Shown: positions 1 through 10,149, counted from the first letter of the stretch. The stretch is DNA of 64,000 bases from Dendrolimus kikuchii (GCA_019925095.2 JAHHIN020000030.1:5067001-5131000); one strand, 5' to 3'. The notes: generated by a model from the sequence alone, not told the origin. A program made the numbers and translations.

Positions 1-11
1 TGATTGAAGAA

Positions 12-209
12 TTGGGAAATGCATTTCGCACACTACCGGGTCCTTTACTAGGGATTAGACCAAAGCGACGAGAGGTGACACCACGAATGGGCACCAGAGT
101 CAAATCGCCGGCTTGTGTGGAGACTCGAAGACTCAATACTCCACTAAAACCACCCTCCTCCCATGTGCCCCACGCTTATGGCAGGAAGAGCGTGAGACTT
201 AGAACGTAG
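12..209 (+). other. Unassigned short open stretch
   Basis: A run of 65 sense codons starting with ATG. I recognise no domain and see no splice signals, and its surroundings are all transposon debris. It is probably part of a decayed element or chance. No function is proposed. Confidence 0.15.
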
Positions 210-227
210 TTACGTCCACGCTGAAAC

Positions 228-305
228 CATTCGAATGCTACATTATCCCTGATTAATATAGGCTATATAAAATTAGGGATCCCAACAAAAACTTAAATAA
301 TGTAA
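228..305 (+). repeat. Helitron-family fragment
   Basis: This stretch resembles the interior of the element at 32698-32937: both carry the phrases 'gaatgctacatta', 'aataggctata'-like text and 'attagggatccc'. No termini are preserved. Bases 306-780 are AT-rich with no assignable feature. Confidence 0.4.
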
Positions 306-779
306 CTCAAACCAACGCGCACTACCATCGCATTGCATTACACGCACACTTCGCAAACAAACCAAGACACACGAAGAGCCTAAAAATTAATAACCCAGGC
401 ACAGAAAAGAAAAAACAACACACATGGCACTAGATAGGACTATATATAAGTATAGATATAAGGCCAACACTGCACATGCACTTCCTCACAACACCAGCAT
501 GTAACAGAACACTCTACATTAGTACAAGTTTAGTATTAAAATTAGAATAAATTAATATAATAAGTTATTCTTAAGGTACACCACAACATAAAAAACACTA
601 AATTAATGTCACACACAGTAACAAAAGTAAACAATAAGCGTGTATGGACTCTAAAATCTTTCATAGAAATTAAGTTGTAAAAAAGGGTACGGAACTCGAG
701 TCCGTAGAGATGTTAATAATAATAATAAAAAATAATAATAATAGTGTAACTCATCAATCTAAATAAAATAATTGGCTCT

Positions 780-1115
780 GGAACGAGGTTCTACGATTTT
801 GATGAAATTTTATGTGTGTTCAAATGGGTCCCGGGATGGTTTACATTCACAATTAGACCCGGTAGGTGGCGCTGGAATTGGGTTCCAGATTTTTTTCAAG
901 GCATGACAACGTGTGCCGTGACCGCTAGGATTTTAGCTAGCTAGCTACACGGCAAAACTGTCCTGCCCTTAGGAGATGAGCGGCGCTACCTATCAGGTCC
1001 AATTGTGCATCTAAACCATCCCGGGACCCACCTGAATATACAAAAAATTTCATCAAAGTCGGTTCAATCATTTAAGAAGAGTTCAGTGATATACACACAA
1101 ACAGAAAAAAATTAT
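780..1115. mobile_element. Tail-to-tail inverted pair of Helitron fragments
   Basis: About 780-928 reads in the plus direction and ends with a gtg-rich hairpin followed by CTAG (925-928). About 936-1115 is a diverged reverse complement of the same family. Both contain the diagnostic 'gggtcccgggatggttta' block and the 'ggtaggtggcgctg' block. The host base after CTAG is G rather than T, so the junction is decayed. Confidence 0.6.
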
Positions 1116-1382
1116 ATATGAAGATTTTTAAGCCAGAAGCCCTCGTGGGCGTACTCAGAACACTTTACCAAAGTTTTATCACAATCTGATCAATGGTTTA
1201 GGACGAATTCATATTGGACAAACATACAAACATTGATTTTTATTTACATAGATATTTTTTCAGCTAGAAACCCTTTTGGGATTCCTCAGAACACCCTACC
1301 AAAGTTTCATCACAATCTGACCAATAATCTTGGAGTACATCGAGGATAAACATACAAGCATTGATTTTTGTTTATAAGACAA
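1116..1382 (+). repeat. Two-unit tandem repeat, about 131 bp
   Basis: Units at about 1116-1250 and 1251-1382 share 'actcagaacac', 'taccaaagttt', 'atcacaatctga' and 'aaacatacaa.cattgattttt'. Divergence between units is moderate. The content resembles the interior of short lepidopteran Helitrons. Confidence 0.55.
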
Positions 1383-1401
1383 GGCAGAATCTATACTAAT
1401 A

Positions 1402-1610
1402 CTAGCTGTCCTGGCAGACGTTGTTCTGCCCTGAAGAAATAAAATTTAGAACCCGATTGCAGCGCCACCTACCGGGTCCAAATGTAAGCTATCCTATCTT
1501 TCAAGTCGGATCAAACTGCACACGGTGTGCAAATTTAATTGAAATCGGTCAAGTAGTTTAGGAATCCATCGCGGACAAACAACGTGACACATAATTTATA
1601 TGTATTAAGA
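1402..1610 (-). mobile_element. Short Helitron inserted inside another Helitron
   Basis: On the minus strand it starts TC at 1610-1609 and ends with a hairpin (ggcaga/tctgcc type) and CTAG at 1405-1402. It sits exactly between the A and T of the host Helitron's start, the host reading tctatactaata | ttataaag. A second family member is at 34381-34735. Confidence 0.85.
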
Positions 1611-1725
1611 TTATAAAGAGGTAAAAAAGTTTGTGACCTTGTAGGGGGTAATCTCTGGATCTACAAAACCGATTTCAAAAATTCTTGTACCGTTCGAAAG
1701 CTATGTTAACAGGGAGTGTCATAGG

Positions 1726-1874
1726 AAAGAAAGAAGAAGAGAAAGAAAATAATGTTTATTTAGAGTTATTTAAATTTATAAAAGTATACATAAGCAATTT
1801 AATAAAAGCCAAAAGTTAACTAACTTTAAACAGGCCCTAATTCAGCAAATGCTGGTTGATAACAAACGACGCTG
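1726..1874 (-). mobile_element. 3'-end fragment of a TPRT retroelement with 8-bp target duplication
   Basis: The inserted segment is flanked by the direct repeat gtcatagg (1718-1725 and 1875-1882), inside the Helitron at 1390-1951. Read on the minus strand it finishes in an A-rich tail near aataaacattattttctttc, the form expected for a 5'-truncated LINE or a SINE. The family was not identified. Confidence 0.7.
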
Positions 1875-2261
1875 GTCATAGGCTATATAACATGACGCTA
1901 TATACCACGAGACCGGGACAGAGCGCGGGTAAAACCGCGACGGGCCGCTAGTTTGTTATAACTTGTCATCCGAATTAGTAAACACGACCCGTACACAGCA
2001 ACTAATTCCAATACAAAGCTTACAATTAAACAGCAACCTCCAGGTGTATCGATTTTCCCTTACTTCTGACACATTCGTGTCACATAATGCTTATTAATCG
2101 CGTGCTGAGTCCACGCTTTTTTAATTAATTATTAAAACGACGAAAGGCCGCCGGTTTGAATTATGTTATTTTCCCTAGAGAAACGCTAGACTGTTTTGTT
2201 TAACTATACTTGCAGTTGAGGAGCGTCTGAGTACAAATCGATATAATAAAAAAACATACAT

Positions 2262-2410
2262 ACATATTATCACGCCTGTTTCCCATGGGGGTAGGCAGAG
2301 ACTATAGAACTCCACTTGCGACGATCCTGACAAACAACTTTCGCTTCATCTACTTTCATTAACCTTTTCATACATGCACGTTTGTTTGATATGCTTTTTA
2401 CCTGACCTCG
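2262..2410 (-). pseudogene. RTE-like LINE ORF2 C-terminal fragment (subfamily 2)
   Basis: The minus strand translates, with a frame slip, to a tail containing KRACMKRLMKVDEAK and WSSIVSAYPHGK, the conserved end of the lepidopteran LINE group also seen at 11490-11815. The frame stops almost at the (ATGT)n tail. It is a dead 5'-truncated copy, and its sequence differs enough from the next copy to be a separate subfamily. Confidence 0.65.
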
Positions 2411-2452
2411 TTGTAACACTTAAAAAAACACCTGTGAATAATATTCAATATC

Positions 2453-2625
2453 ATACATACATAAGTTTCACGCCAGTTCTGTTGCGGGGTAGGCACAAAC
2501 AACAGAGCGCCATTCAGGCTTATTCTTACACACCTCGCTTGCTTCTTTGACATTCATAACTCTTGCCATGCACGCTCGTCTGTTCTTAAGGCTCCTGACA
2601 TCACCTTCTGCTAGTACATTCAATA
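2453..2625 (-). pseudogene. RTE-like LINE ORF2 C-terminal fragment
   Basis: The reverse complement encodes the end of the same reverse-transcriptase family as 42560-43047, including a SLKNRRAC.RVMNVK-like stretch and VRAYP. It ends directly at a short ATGT tail. It is 5' truncated and inactive. Confidence 0.75.
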
Positions 2626-2640
2626 TCAACCACATATTTC

Positions 2641-2955
2641 CTTAAGTTTTCGCGACATATATACATAATAAAACTAAGTTTTAACGGTTTTAAGCGCGGT
2701 AATTTGATTTTTATTATTCCGACGTTTCGGTCACTTTTCTTTTCAAACCACAACAGGTTGCGAAGCGGTGGTAAATTAACTTATGCTCCCATAGAGTAAA
2801 TAATAACCATAATCAAAATTAAAACTAAATAATTAAAATGAACACGTTGGCGGTAAGCTAAATAAAACTTTAACAATACATTGACACTTGACATCTTTGT
2901 CTAAAAATCAAATCAATTACCGCGCTTAAAATGGTTAAAACGTAGTTTTATTTTT
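2641..2955. mobile_element. Penelope-like (pLTR) repeat, inverted arrangement
   Basis: 2641-2738 is the reverse complement of the pLTR-like unit seen at 62149-62456, including the ccgaaacgtcgg motif (minus, about 2719-2733). 2739-2955 runs in plus orientation and matches 26235-26465 and 40290-40560, ending again in the accgcgcttaaaa block. The two ends therefore form imperfect inverted repeats of about 50 bp. Assignment to Penelope-like elements is an inference from the pLTR layout and the 62.1-kb copy. Confidence 0.5.
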
Positions 2956-2980
2956 TAATTTTGCTCTAGAACCTGACTTT

Positions 2981-3240
2981 TTCTAAAGAGTAGGGAATTG
3001 TTACTATTGGAACTCGTCACACAGATACTCTGTCTTGCGGACTGACATGAGCGACGCGTCAACAAGCGAAGTAAGACATTTAGTTCCTACTTACAAGTGC
3101 TTCACTTTATTTCTAAAGAGTAGGGAATTGTTACTATTGGAGCTCGTCACACAGATACTCTGCCTTGCGGACTGACATGAGCGACGCGACAACAAGCGAA
3201 GTAAGACATTTAGTTCCTACTTACAAGTGCTTCACTTTAC
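2981..3240 (+). repeat. Two-unit tandem duplication, 130 bp
   Basis: 2981-3110 and 3111-3240 are near identical, differing at about four positions. Such similarity implies a recent unequal duplication. Function unknown. Confidence 0.95.
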
Positions 3241-4055
3241 TGGCACCTACTCGTACGTACTTCGTATCTATTTATTAAAAAAAAAAAATCAAACCCCAAT
3301 GAGCTGTCTTAATACTTTAAAACATTTGACCGGCCCAGGTGCGATCTCGAGACCGTTACAAAAACCAAGATCACAGAGGTTAGTATTTTTGATTTGATGT
3401 CAGGTAAAGACTCGAGGCTGCATCTGGAGTGGTTTTGCTTGCGGCTGGTTAAAGAGGTTATGAAGCGCAACAGCACGAGGTGACGGAGGGTTCCGTCACC
3501 TCTGACGTCATATGTCATGTGTGTATGTGTGTAGGTAATATGTATGATGTATTATAGAAATGTCTGACTTGGAAAAGAACACGAACGGCCTTACTTATAA
3601 TAATCTCGTTAAGAAACGATTAGGAATCTCTTGAGTAAGAGAATCAGAATCAGACCCTAATCAATTAATATCTTTTTTTTCACTTATAAACGTGTATTAC
3701 CTGTTGTTTACCTAAGAGGAGCACAGATAAACGAAATTTGAATGGTTAACGTAGGTTGTACTCAAAATATACGACTAAAGAGGAGTTTATGGGTAAGATT
3801 TTCACTAATCAGTTGCTGAGCAGTTTCTTTAAATTTAAGAAAGGGTTATGAGTAAGGCCCCTAATATTAAAATAGCTGTATAAAGGCCCTGACTATGTTA
3901 GGAGTGAAGAGGGGTCTGAAGGGCTCTTATATATATAACAAAAAAATATTTGAAAACAATATCTATCTAGCAGCAGAATATTTTCTACCATGGAGTAAAA
4001 TAAATGTTTAAAATAGATTCACAAAAAGTATTAATAATTTTTTAATTGCTCTTCA
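3241..4055. other. No assignable feature
   Basis: Mostly AT-rich sequence. Around 3325-3485 the plus strand stays open for about 50 codons (…SIFDLMSGKDSRLHLEWF…), but I do not recognise the peptide and find no start or splice context. Confidence 0.4.
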
Positions 4056-4420
4056 AATATTGTACGTAAGACCCTTAATCCGTGAAGGATTTAAGCTGGC
4101 TTTAGGACAAACATCCACCAAAGCAGAGCGATGCGATAAAGCGGTTGGCTGTGCTGATTTATTTTCACATAGCAGTAACAGCGAAACTTTGCGTTGCGAC
4201 ACCAAGAAAAAACGCGACAGCAGCACCAACTTTTTCGCTATTTTTTTCTGTCCCAAGGAAACGACGTCATTTACCGGGGCAAAAAGTATCCTAAGTGTTG
4301 ATTCGGAATATAAGCTAGCTGTTTGTTGAGTTTCATTTATATCCGTTTAGTAGTTTTCACGTGATGCTCTGATAGACAGACAAACAAAAACTCTAAAATT
4401 TGCATGTTCGGAATCTGCTG
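4056..4420 (+). repeat. Unclassified interspersed repeat, copy 1
   Basis: The core at about 4200-4290 matches 17420-17510: both read aaaaacgcgac, then a 'ctttttcgctat' block, then 'acgacgtcatt.accggg' and 'ataaaaag'-like text. The end (gatagacagacaaacaaaaact) resembles the tail of short insect repeats. Class not determined. Confidence 0.5.
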
Positions 4421-4677
4421 GTCTAAATTAGACCAGATTTTTTTGTTATTTTAAAATTAATCATATAAACTTCTTCTATAGATTTATTCTATCATACAGA
4501 TAAAACCAAACTCCCTTATTCAAAGTAATTTTAAAGGTTTTTCAGACAAAACGTTTTGTTTATAAAACGATATTGATTATTCTTTTTGCATTAGATTAAT
4601 TAAAGGTTCAGAATAATTTCACATAAATTTCATTGTAATTAGATACCATATACGTAATTTTCTAGTGAAAAATAATA

Positions 4678-5301
4678 GTTTTCTAGCAAAAAAGAAACCA
4701 ACTTCAAGAGTAACTACAAAACATAAAATAAATATTTTGCGCAACATCTTGAAGTTACAAGTAAAACATTAAACAAACAACAACAAATTTGCAAAGTATA
4801 CCGACTTCAAGATGTTGTAGTTTATAAACTAATTGCTGACGCTGCTCCTGTCATTTTTACATAGTCACTCCAACATTGGCAAAATCAACGCGCATTACAG
4901 CGTTGAAGCCATCGCTAAACAAAATAGAATATAATAGAACATTTGTAGACAATATTTATTTTACATTTTATTTTTATTGATGGAGTAGAGCAGACAGATT
5001 GACGGCTCAACTGTGATGGAAAGTGGTTACCATCGCCTATAAACATTTGCAACACTGGGTATTACGAATGTGCTGCCGTACTGGTAGATGGGACTGGAAC
5101 CTGGCCACTAATGCCGGAACACAACTCAAGATTGTTATGGCGTCATGCTTTAGACAAATACCCTACCACCACGCTGTGGATTGTTTTGTCGTCTCTAACG
5201 ACAGGCCGCTTGGCCGCAGGAATTACTATTCTTTCTCCGTTCCTGCACGGATATAACTTTATACTTTTGGAGTCGGTTTCTTTTTTGCTAGAAAACTTTT
5301 T
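4678..5301. mobile_element. Terminal-inverted-repeat element with a nested SINE
   Basis: Inverted ends of about 30 bp (left begins agttttctagcaaaaaagaa at 4678; the right end is its reverse complement finishing near 5301) bound a 625-bp segment. No transposase frame is present. The right part is occupied by an antisense SINE (4983-5252). I could not define a clean target duplication. Confidence 0.55.
4983..5252 (-). mobile_element. LINE-tailed SINE copy
   Basis: Reverse complement of the abundant SINE best seen at 8221-8532. It retains the 5' head (ccgtgcagga) at its right end and the shared LINE-type tail at its left end. Heavily mutated. Confidence 0.75.
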
Positions 5302-5651
5302 ATAGCATCATATATCTTGAATTTTGATGGATGCTATATATTAATGCTTTCTGCAGAGAAATCTTGGTCTGCCAAATCTGTCGTCGTATTAACCGTTGTA
5401 GCCCATTTTCGAGATGGATTTATGAGACTTTTCGAGTAAGTCTGTCACTTGGATTTAAGTAACTAAATGGGTTGGTTGACTGACTGTTTGGGGTTCCATA
5501 ACCACATTAATAGAAACAGGGGTTTTTTTTTAGATAACGCAGGGGATATGTCTTTGGACACCATCCTCAGGTCCTTCGGGGTCAGGGCCGAAATGCAGGC
5601 ATAAGGCCTCCATCGAGGGTGTGTGAAACTCTGATGATAATAAATAAATAA

Positions 5652-5863
5652 ACCCCTGGTCTAGAGTACGCCACCATAACAACCTTGAGTTGTGTTCCGG
5701 CATTAGTGACCAGGTTCCAGTAACCCTTAAGAGAGCAGCAGCGCATTTGTAGCACTTTTGGTGTTGCGAATGTCCATAGGCGATGGTAACTGCTTTCCAT
5801 CAAGTGGGCCGTCTGCCTGTCTGCTGAACTCATTTAATAAAAAAAATAAAAAAAATAATAATA
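5652..5863 (+). mobile_element. LINE-tailed SINE copy, 5' truncated
   Basis: Contains the central and 3' parts of the SINE and ends in an A-rich tail (aataaaaaaaataaaaaaaa form) with extra AAT units. The 5' head is missing. Confidence 0.8.
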
Positions 5864-5869
5864 ATAAGT

Positions 5870-6205
5870 GGGAGTGGCGAATCACCGTCTGCCCATTTTT
5901 CCATGTTCCCTGAACATTGCGACGGGCAGACGCCATAGTCCCCATATTCCCAGACCCCTAGTACCATTAGCAGTTCACCACAATAGCCCGGTACTTTTTG
6001 TCCGCATTTCCCACAATAGTCCTACACTGGCCGGGGCTTGTCCTCGGGTGCATTATTATATGGTAGACAGGGATAATCGCCGGTCAGTGTCACGCCACAT
6101 TTAGATTAAATTTGTCAAGGGGCCTCTACGTGTTGGCCTTCCCATGGCCCCACGCAAGCCCCCCAAAAGTCCGGGCTATTTTTATGGCCCGTGGTCTTCA
6201 AAGAC
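5870..6205 (+). repeat. Unclassified 320-bp repeat, copy 1
   Basis: Matches the reverse complement of 25735-26045 along its whole length (shared cggtcagtgtcacgcc, ggggcctctacgtgttggcc and cccatggccccacgcaagcc blocks). No coding potential or RNA polymerase III boxes were recognised. Confidence 0.7.
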
Positions 6206-6214
6206 ATATAGTAT

Positions 6215-6516
6215 AATAATAATAATATCAGCCCATAAATGTCCCATTGCTGGAATCGGGCTTCCTATTATAGGGGAAACGGACAGTATACCCGCCACGC
6301 TTGTCCAAGGCGACTTGGCACGTTTGACACATCGGTTATCTCGATGTGCTGGTTGCATCATGATGTTTTCCTTCGCCGTTGTTAGCACGTGGTAATTGTA
6401 ACAATATGCACATTAGTTCAGAAAACTGACTAAGTGGTGCATGTATTCCGGCCGGGATCGAACCCGCGCCCTTTGAGTTTGGGACGCCTAAGCTAGCCAT
6501 TACGCTACCACGACTT
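6215..6516 (-). mobile_element. tRNA-derived SINE
   Basis: On the minus strand the head is tRNA-like: box A tagcgtaatgg (6507-6497) and a perfect box B ggttcgatccc (6464-6454), spaced as in a tRNA. The 3' end runs into an ATT-rich tail near 6230-6212. This is a PolIII-type promoter and is independent of the other, LINE-tailed SINE. A second copy lies at 55590-55776. Confidence 0.85.
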
Positions 6517-6589
6517 CAATTCAACTTCGATAGTAAATATTTTGCTCAATTTTATGTAAATTTAAAAAAAAATGTGAAAAGTAATTTAT

Positions 6590-7150
6590 AACTGTAAAAT
6601 GATGTTACAAAATTCTTGATATTTTTTTATTACAACTTACGACGCAATTTAACAGTGGTTGTAAACAAAGTTGGGACATGAGTCGCATGTATTATCTATG
6701 GTTCATATAGTTTTCAAAAATTTTTAGAGTTTTTGGCGGGAACTGAAAGGAGATGTTGTGCTGTGCAGTTTTATTTTCTAAAAAAGTGTAAAACTACTCT
6801 AAAATGAACAATAGTTGTAGAATATTGATAGTTTTTGAGTAGTAATTATGTGTTTTGTGAGAAATGTGAATTGTATAGTCAAATGTGGCCGTTTGATTTG
6901 TCACAAGAACTCCGTTGAATGGCACCAGCTGATAACCTATAGTTCAGCTGTGCTACACATAGGCTTAAGAAAATGAAGAAACTATATTGTAAACTAATAT
7001 CTGGCTTAAAAGCTTAGCTGCCAAGCCATAAACTTAAATAAAATAAAAATAATCAAAACATTTTGACAGCAGGGAGAATCGCTTTCCAGGGTTGAAAAGT
7101 GCTGTTCTCATCCCTCGCATTAGGCAATTCCAAGCGTACTTTCAAAATAT
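6590..7150 (+). repeat. Unclassified interspersed repeat R, copy 1
   Basis: The longest of four copies (others 18350-18765, 30445-30690 minus, 49985-50415 minus). It carries the blocks ggcgggaactg, gttgtgctgtgcagtttta and gacagcagggagaatcgctt. All three frames are closed. Neither Helitron nor TIR ends are evident, so the class is open. Confidence 0.75.
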
Positions 7151-7205
7151 GGGAAACTAGCTGCGCCCCGCGGTCTCGCCCGCGTGGTGATGGAAAATCG
7201 TTATA

Positions 7206-7533
7206 TCTATATATAAAAGAAAGTCGTGTTACTTACACTATTATAACTCAAAAACGGCTGTACCGATTTGGCTGAAAATTGGTGGGGAGGTAGCTTAGAA
7301 CCAGGAGACGGACATAGGATACTTTTTATCCCGTTGGAACCGGTAGGCGGCGCTGAGATCTCGGTTCTAGAATCCTCCTAATCACCTGGTCCGATTTTGG
7401 TGATTTTGTTTTTGTGTGTTTGAGTGGGTCCCCGGATGGTTTAGATTCACAATTGGAACGGGTAGGTGGCGCTGAAATCGGGTCCTAGATTTTTATTTTT
7501 TCAGAGCAGACCAACGTCTGCCGGGGCCGCTAG
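7206..7533 (+). mobile_element. Non-autonomous Helitron, 328 bp
   Basis: Starts TC at 7206 after host A and ends with the hairpin gcagac…gtctgc-like arm and CTAG (7530-7533) before host T. The ggtaggtggcgctg block in its 3' half is shared with the copies at 780-928 and 34381-34735. Confidence 0.8.
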
Positions 7534-7569
7534 TTTAGATAATTCATACTATATCTTTGTAAATTATGG

Positions 7570-8207
7570 CCTATGTGTTATTCTGATGTGCAAGCTGGAA
7601 ATTATAAATTATTGGAAAGTTTCATCAAAATACCTTCAGTAGTTTTTTCCTGAAAGAGTAACAAACATACATCCATACATTCTCATAAACTTTCGCGTTT
7701 ATAATATTTATAGAATATTATAGGATGACAGTGTTATTTACACTATTTAACAGACATACAAAAAAAAAAGATTCCGACGAATTGAGAACCTCCTCCTTTT
7801 TTTGAAGTCGGTTAAAAACGGTTGGAGATATAAAGCGAATCTAAAAGCAAATAAAACAATAAAGTAATTTTCCCAAACCCCAAAGGCATATAAGCAATAA
7901 AAGAATAAAACGGGATGACAAATAAACAGACAATGTGCTTATGTACTGTGAAATTTCCCAAAAGTGTAGGATCCGTCTAGACGGTAGATTAAAAGTCTGT
8001 AACTTGAATCTCTATATCTATAATAATAACAATAAATATTTAAATATTAAATTTTATTATTTATATTACAAAAGCGAAAGTTTGTAAGAATGGATGTATG
8101 TATGGCTGTATAGATGAATGGATGTACGTTTGTTACTCTTTCACGCAAAAACTACTGCATGGACTTTGATGACACTTTACAGTAATATAGCTTACACATC
8201 AGAATAA
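7570..8207. repeat. Inverted repeat pair (arms about 140 bp)
   Basis: 7570-7710 is the diverged reverse complement of 8067-8207; both contain gagtaacaaac / gtttgttactc and gcgaaagttt / aaactttcgc. The arms are two oppositely oriented copies of one short repeat. The 350-bp middle is AT-rich and ends of another family (accgacttcaaaaaagg type) lie at 7775-7813. Confidence 0.6.
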
Positions 8208-8220
8208 CATTTCATTCATT

Positions 8221-8532
8221 CATCCGTGCAGGAACGGAGAATGAATACAATTTCCTGCGTTGGGGCGGCCTGTCGTAAGAGGCGACAAAACAACCCACAG
8301 CCAGGTGGTAGGGCATTTACCCGACTGGATGGCTACCACCCCTGGTCTTGAGTAAGCCGCCATAACAACCTTGAGTTGTGTTCCGGCATTAGTGACCAGG
8401 TTCCAGTCTCCCTTAAGAGAGCAGCAGCGCATTTGTAGCACCTTTGGTGTTGCAAATGTCCATAGGCGATGGTAACCGCTTTCCATGAAGTTGGCCGTCT
8501 GCCTGTCTACTGAACTCCTGCAATAAAAAAAA
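8221..8532 (+). mobile_element. LINE-tailed SINE, best-preserved copy
   Basis: Reference copy for a family with about 20 members here. The 5' end (ccgtgcagg) forms a 7-bp hairpin gcaggaa/ttcctgc. A weak box-B-like ggttccagtct is at 8399-8409 (9 of 11 consensus positions), but no good box A was found. The last ~55 bp (ggtgttgcaaatgtccatag onward) match the tail of the LINE at 35601-37780, and the element ends in poly(A). Confidence 0.85.
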
Positions 8533-9460
8533 AGTTCAATGTGTCGCACACATGCTTTGAGAAAAAGTTATATTTAAAAAAGCTTTTTTGAAAAGATTTT
8601 TAAATACAAGCTTTTGAGATCCTGGATATCATGTAGCAGCAGAGTGCTAGCGAAGACAAGTAAACCGAGCCGAAATGACGGGTCTATCTTGTTTAATACA
8701 GGAGTTCCTATGGCCACCTTCCGACTCCATCAGATCAGCTCCATGGTACCATCTCATTGTATTGTCACGCGATATACATATTCGTGCAAAATTTCAGCTC
8801 AATCGGACATCGGGAAGTTGGTAAAATTTAACTTGCAAGATTCCACCCGAACTTACATACATACACATACATAGGCACATCCATTGCAAGTTAAATAAAA
8901 GCTTGTAAAAAAAATGAGAATTTTCATTGTTACTAGAAATCTGCAATGACTTAGATGCCAACGCAATACATTGTGTTTAAAAAAAAATTACAAAGTATTT
9001 TATAAAATTAGTAGGGTAGAAAGTTTTTTTTAAGTGAACTTCTCGGGTTTTAGCGATAAAATTGTTATCCGCGTCCCGCTTAACGGTCCAAAGTTGGTTT
9101 TATGGGGGCTTTGGGCTATCTCGATGCGGGCTAGGGATGGGACAGTGTCGATATTTTGAAACGATGTCGATATTCATAAAAAAATAGTTTCCGTTTTTTA
9201 TGGTCGTTAAACTCGAAAGTTAGTCGATGGATGGACTTGAAATGTTTAAATAATTTTGTATGATTAAATAGTAGGTATAATTCATTGTAAAAATCCTGTT
9301 TGTCATGTACGAAAATGATCTTCTAAGGATAAACAATGTATAGAAGTTACATTTTTGGTATCTACTTGTCCAAATGAGCCTCCCTAAGTATTTTCCTATT
9401 TTTTCATTCATTATACACCCTCAACAGATACCAATTCGATATACCCATCATATTTATAAA
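8533..9460. other. No assignable gene
   Basis: AT-rich sequence with scattered repeat-like tails (for example the ctgcaatttcagctcaatcgg-type block near 8790). No continuous coding frame, RNA gene or clear terminus was recognised. Confidence 0.4.
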
Positions 9461-9463
9461 TAC

Positions 9464-9716
9464 ACTGGCTTCTGCCCGCGACTTCGTCCGTGTGGAATAG
9501 TTTAATAAAAGTAAGTTAAAAAAAAACCCCGATTTTGAAAAAATCTTCATTGGTGCTCCGCTCCTATTGGTCATAGCGTGATAATATACAGCCTTGCTCG
9601 ATGAATGGGCTATCTAACACTGAAAGAATTTTTCAAATCAGACCAGTAGTTCCTGAGATTAGCGCGTTCAAGCAAACAAACAAATAAACTCTGCAGCTTT
9701 ATATATTAGTATAAGA
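9464..9716 (-). mobile_element. Short Helitron, family D
   Basis: On the minus strand it starts TC at 9716 and carries the same body as 56832-57073 (shared ttggtcatagcgtgat-type and cactgaaagaatttttcaaa blocks). Its 3' end reads CTGG-like instead of CTAG and is decayed. Confidence 0.7.
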
Positions 9717-9846
9717 TATATAAGGTTCTTAAGAAATATATTTATACACATAAATAAGATTGAAGTGTCTATTTGTCAAAATAAAATTGTGAAAAAATCT
9801 GGGAGGATAATTAAATTTTTAGAATCTTTGTCTTTCTGTCTAGATA

Positions 9847-9990
9847 CATACATAACTTCACGCCAGTTCCCTTGCGGAGTAGACAGGAAACACAGAGCGC
9901 CATTCAGGCTTATTCTTACACACCTCACTTGCTTCTTTGACATTCATAACTCTTGTCATGCACGCTCGTCTGTTCTTAAGGCTCCTGACA
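9847..9990 (-). pseudogene. RTE-like LINE C-terminal fragment
   Basis: The reverse complement encodes the conserved end of the family at 42560-43047, finishing at a CATA/TATG tail at 9847. It is 5' truncated and dead. Confidence 0.75.
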
Positions 9991-10016
9991 TGATGACTGT
10001 CTAGATGTTCCAGCTA

Positions 10017-10149
10017 ATCTCTGAAACAGCTGGACTGATTTTGGCAGGACTTTCACCGGCAGATAGCTGATGTTATAAGGAGTAAATTAAGCTATTTTTT
10101 TGGATTCCGGGAAAAAAATCCACGCGGACGATACCGCGGGCATAGCTAG
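10017..10149 (+). mobile_element. Helitron 3'-end fragment
   Basis: Ends with gcgggcatag CTAG (10146-10149) before T, the same terminal layout as family D. The 5' end is not recognisable. Confidence 0.5.

Larger units (their letters stand above)
1390..1951 (+). mobile_element. Short non-autonomous Helitron carrying two nested insertions
   Basis: It begins A|TC at 1390 and ends CTAG at 1948-1951 followed by T. Both ends match the uninterrupted 200-bp copy at 12448-12647. Removing the inner elements at 1402-1610 and about 1726-1882 restores a length near 196 bp. There is no coding capacity, so it must have been mobilised in trans by a RepHel transposase not present here. Confidence 0.85.

Noticed and set aside
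3325..3485. Host coding exon (…FDLMSGKDSRLHLEWF…)
   Set aside because: Open for about 50 codons but with no start, splice sites or recognised homology; could equally be old element sequence.
8399..8409. PolIII promoter in the LINE-tailed SINE
   Set aside because: Only a 9-of-11 box B match and no convincing box A at tRNA spacing, so I did not call it tRNA-derived.
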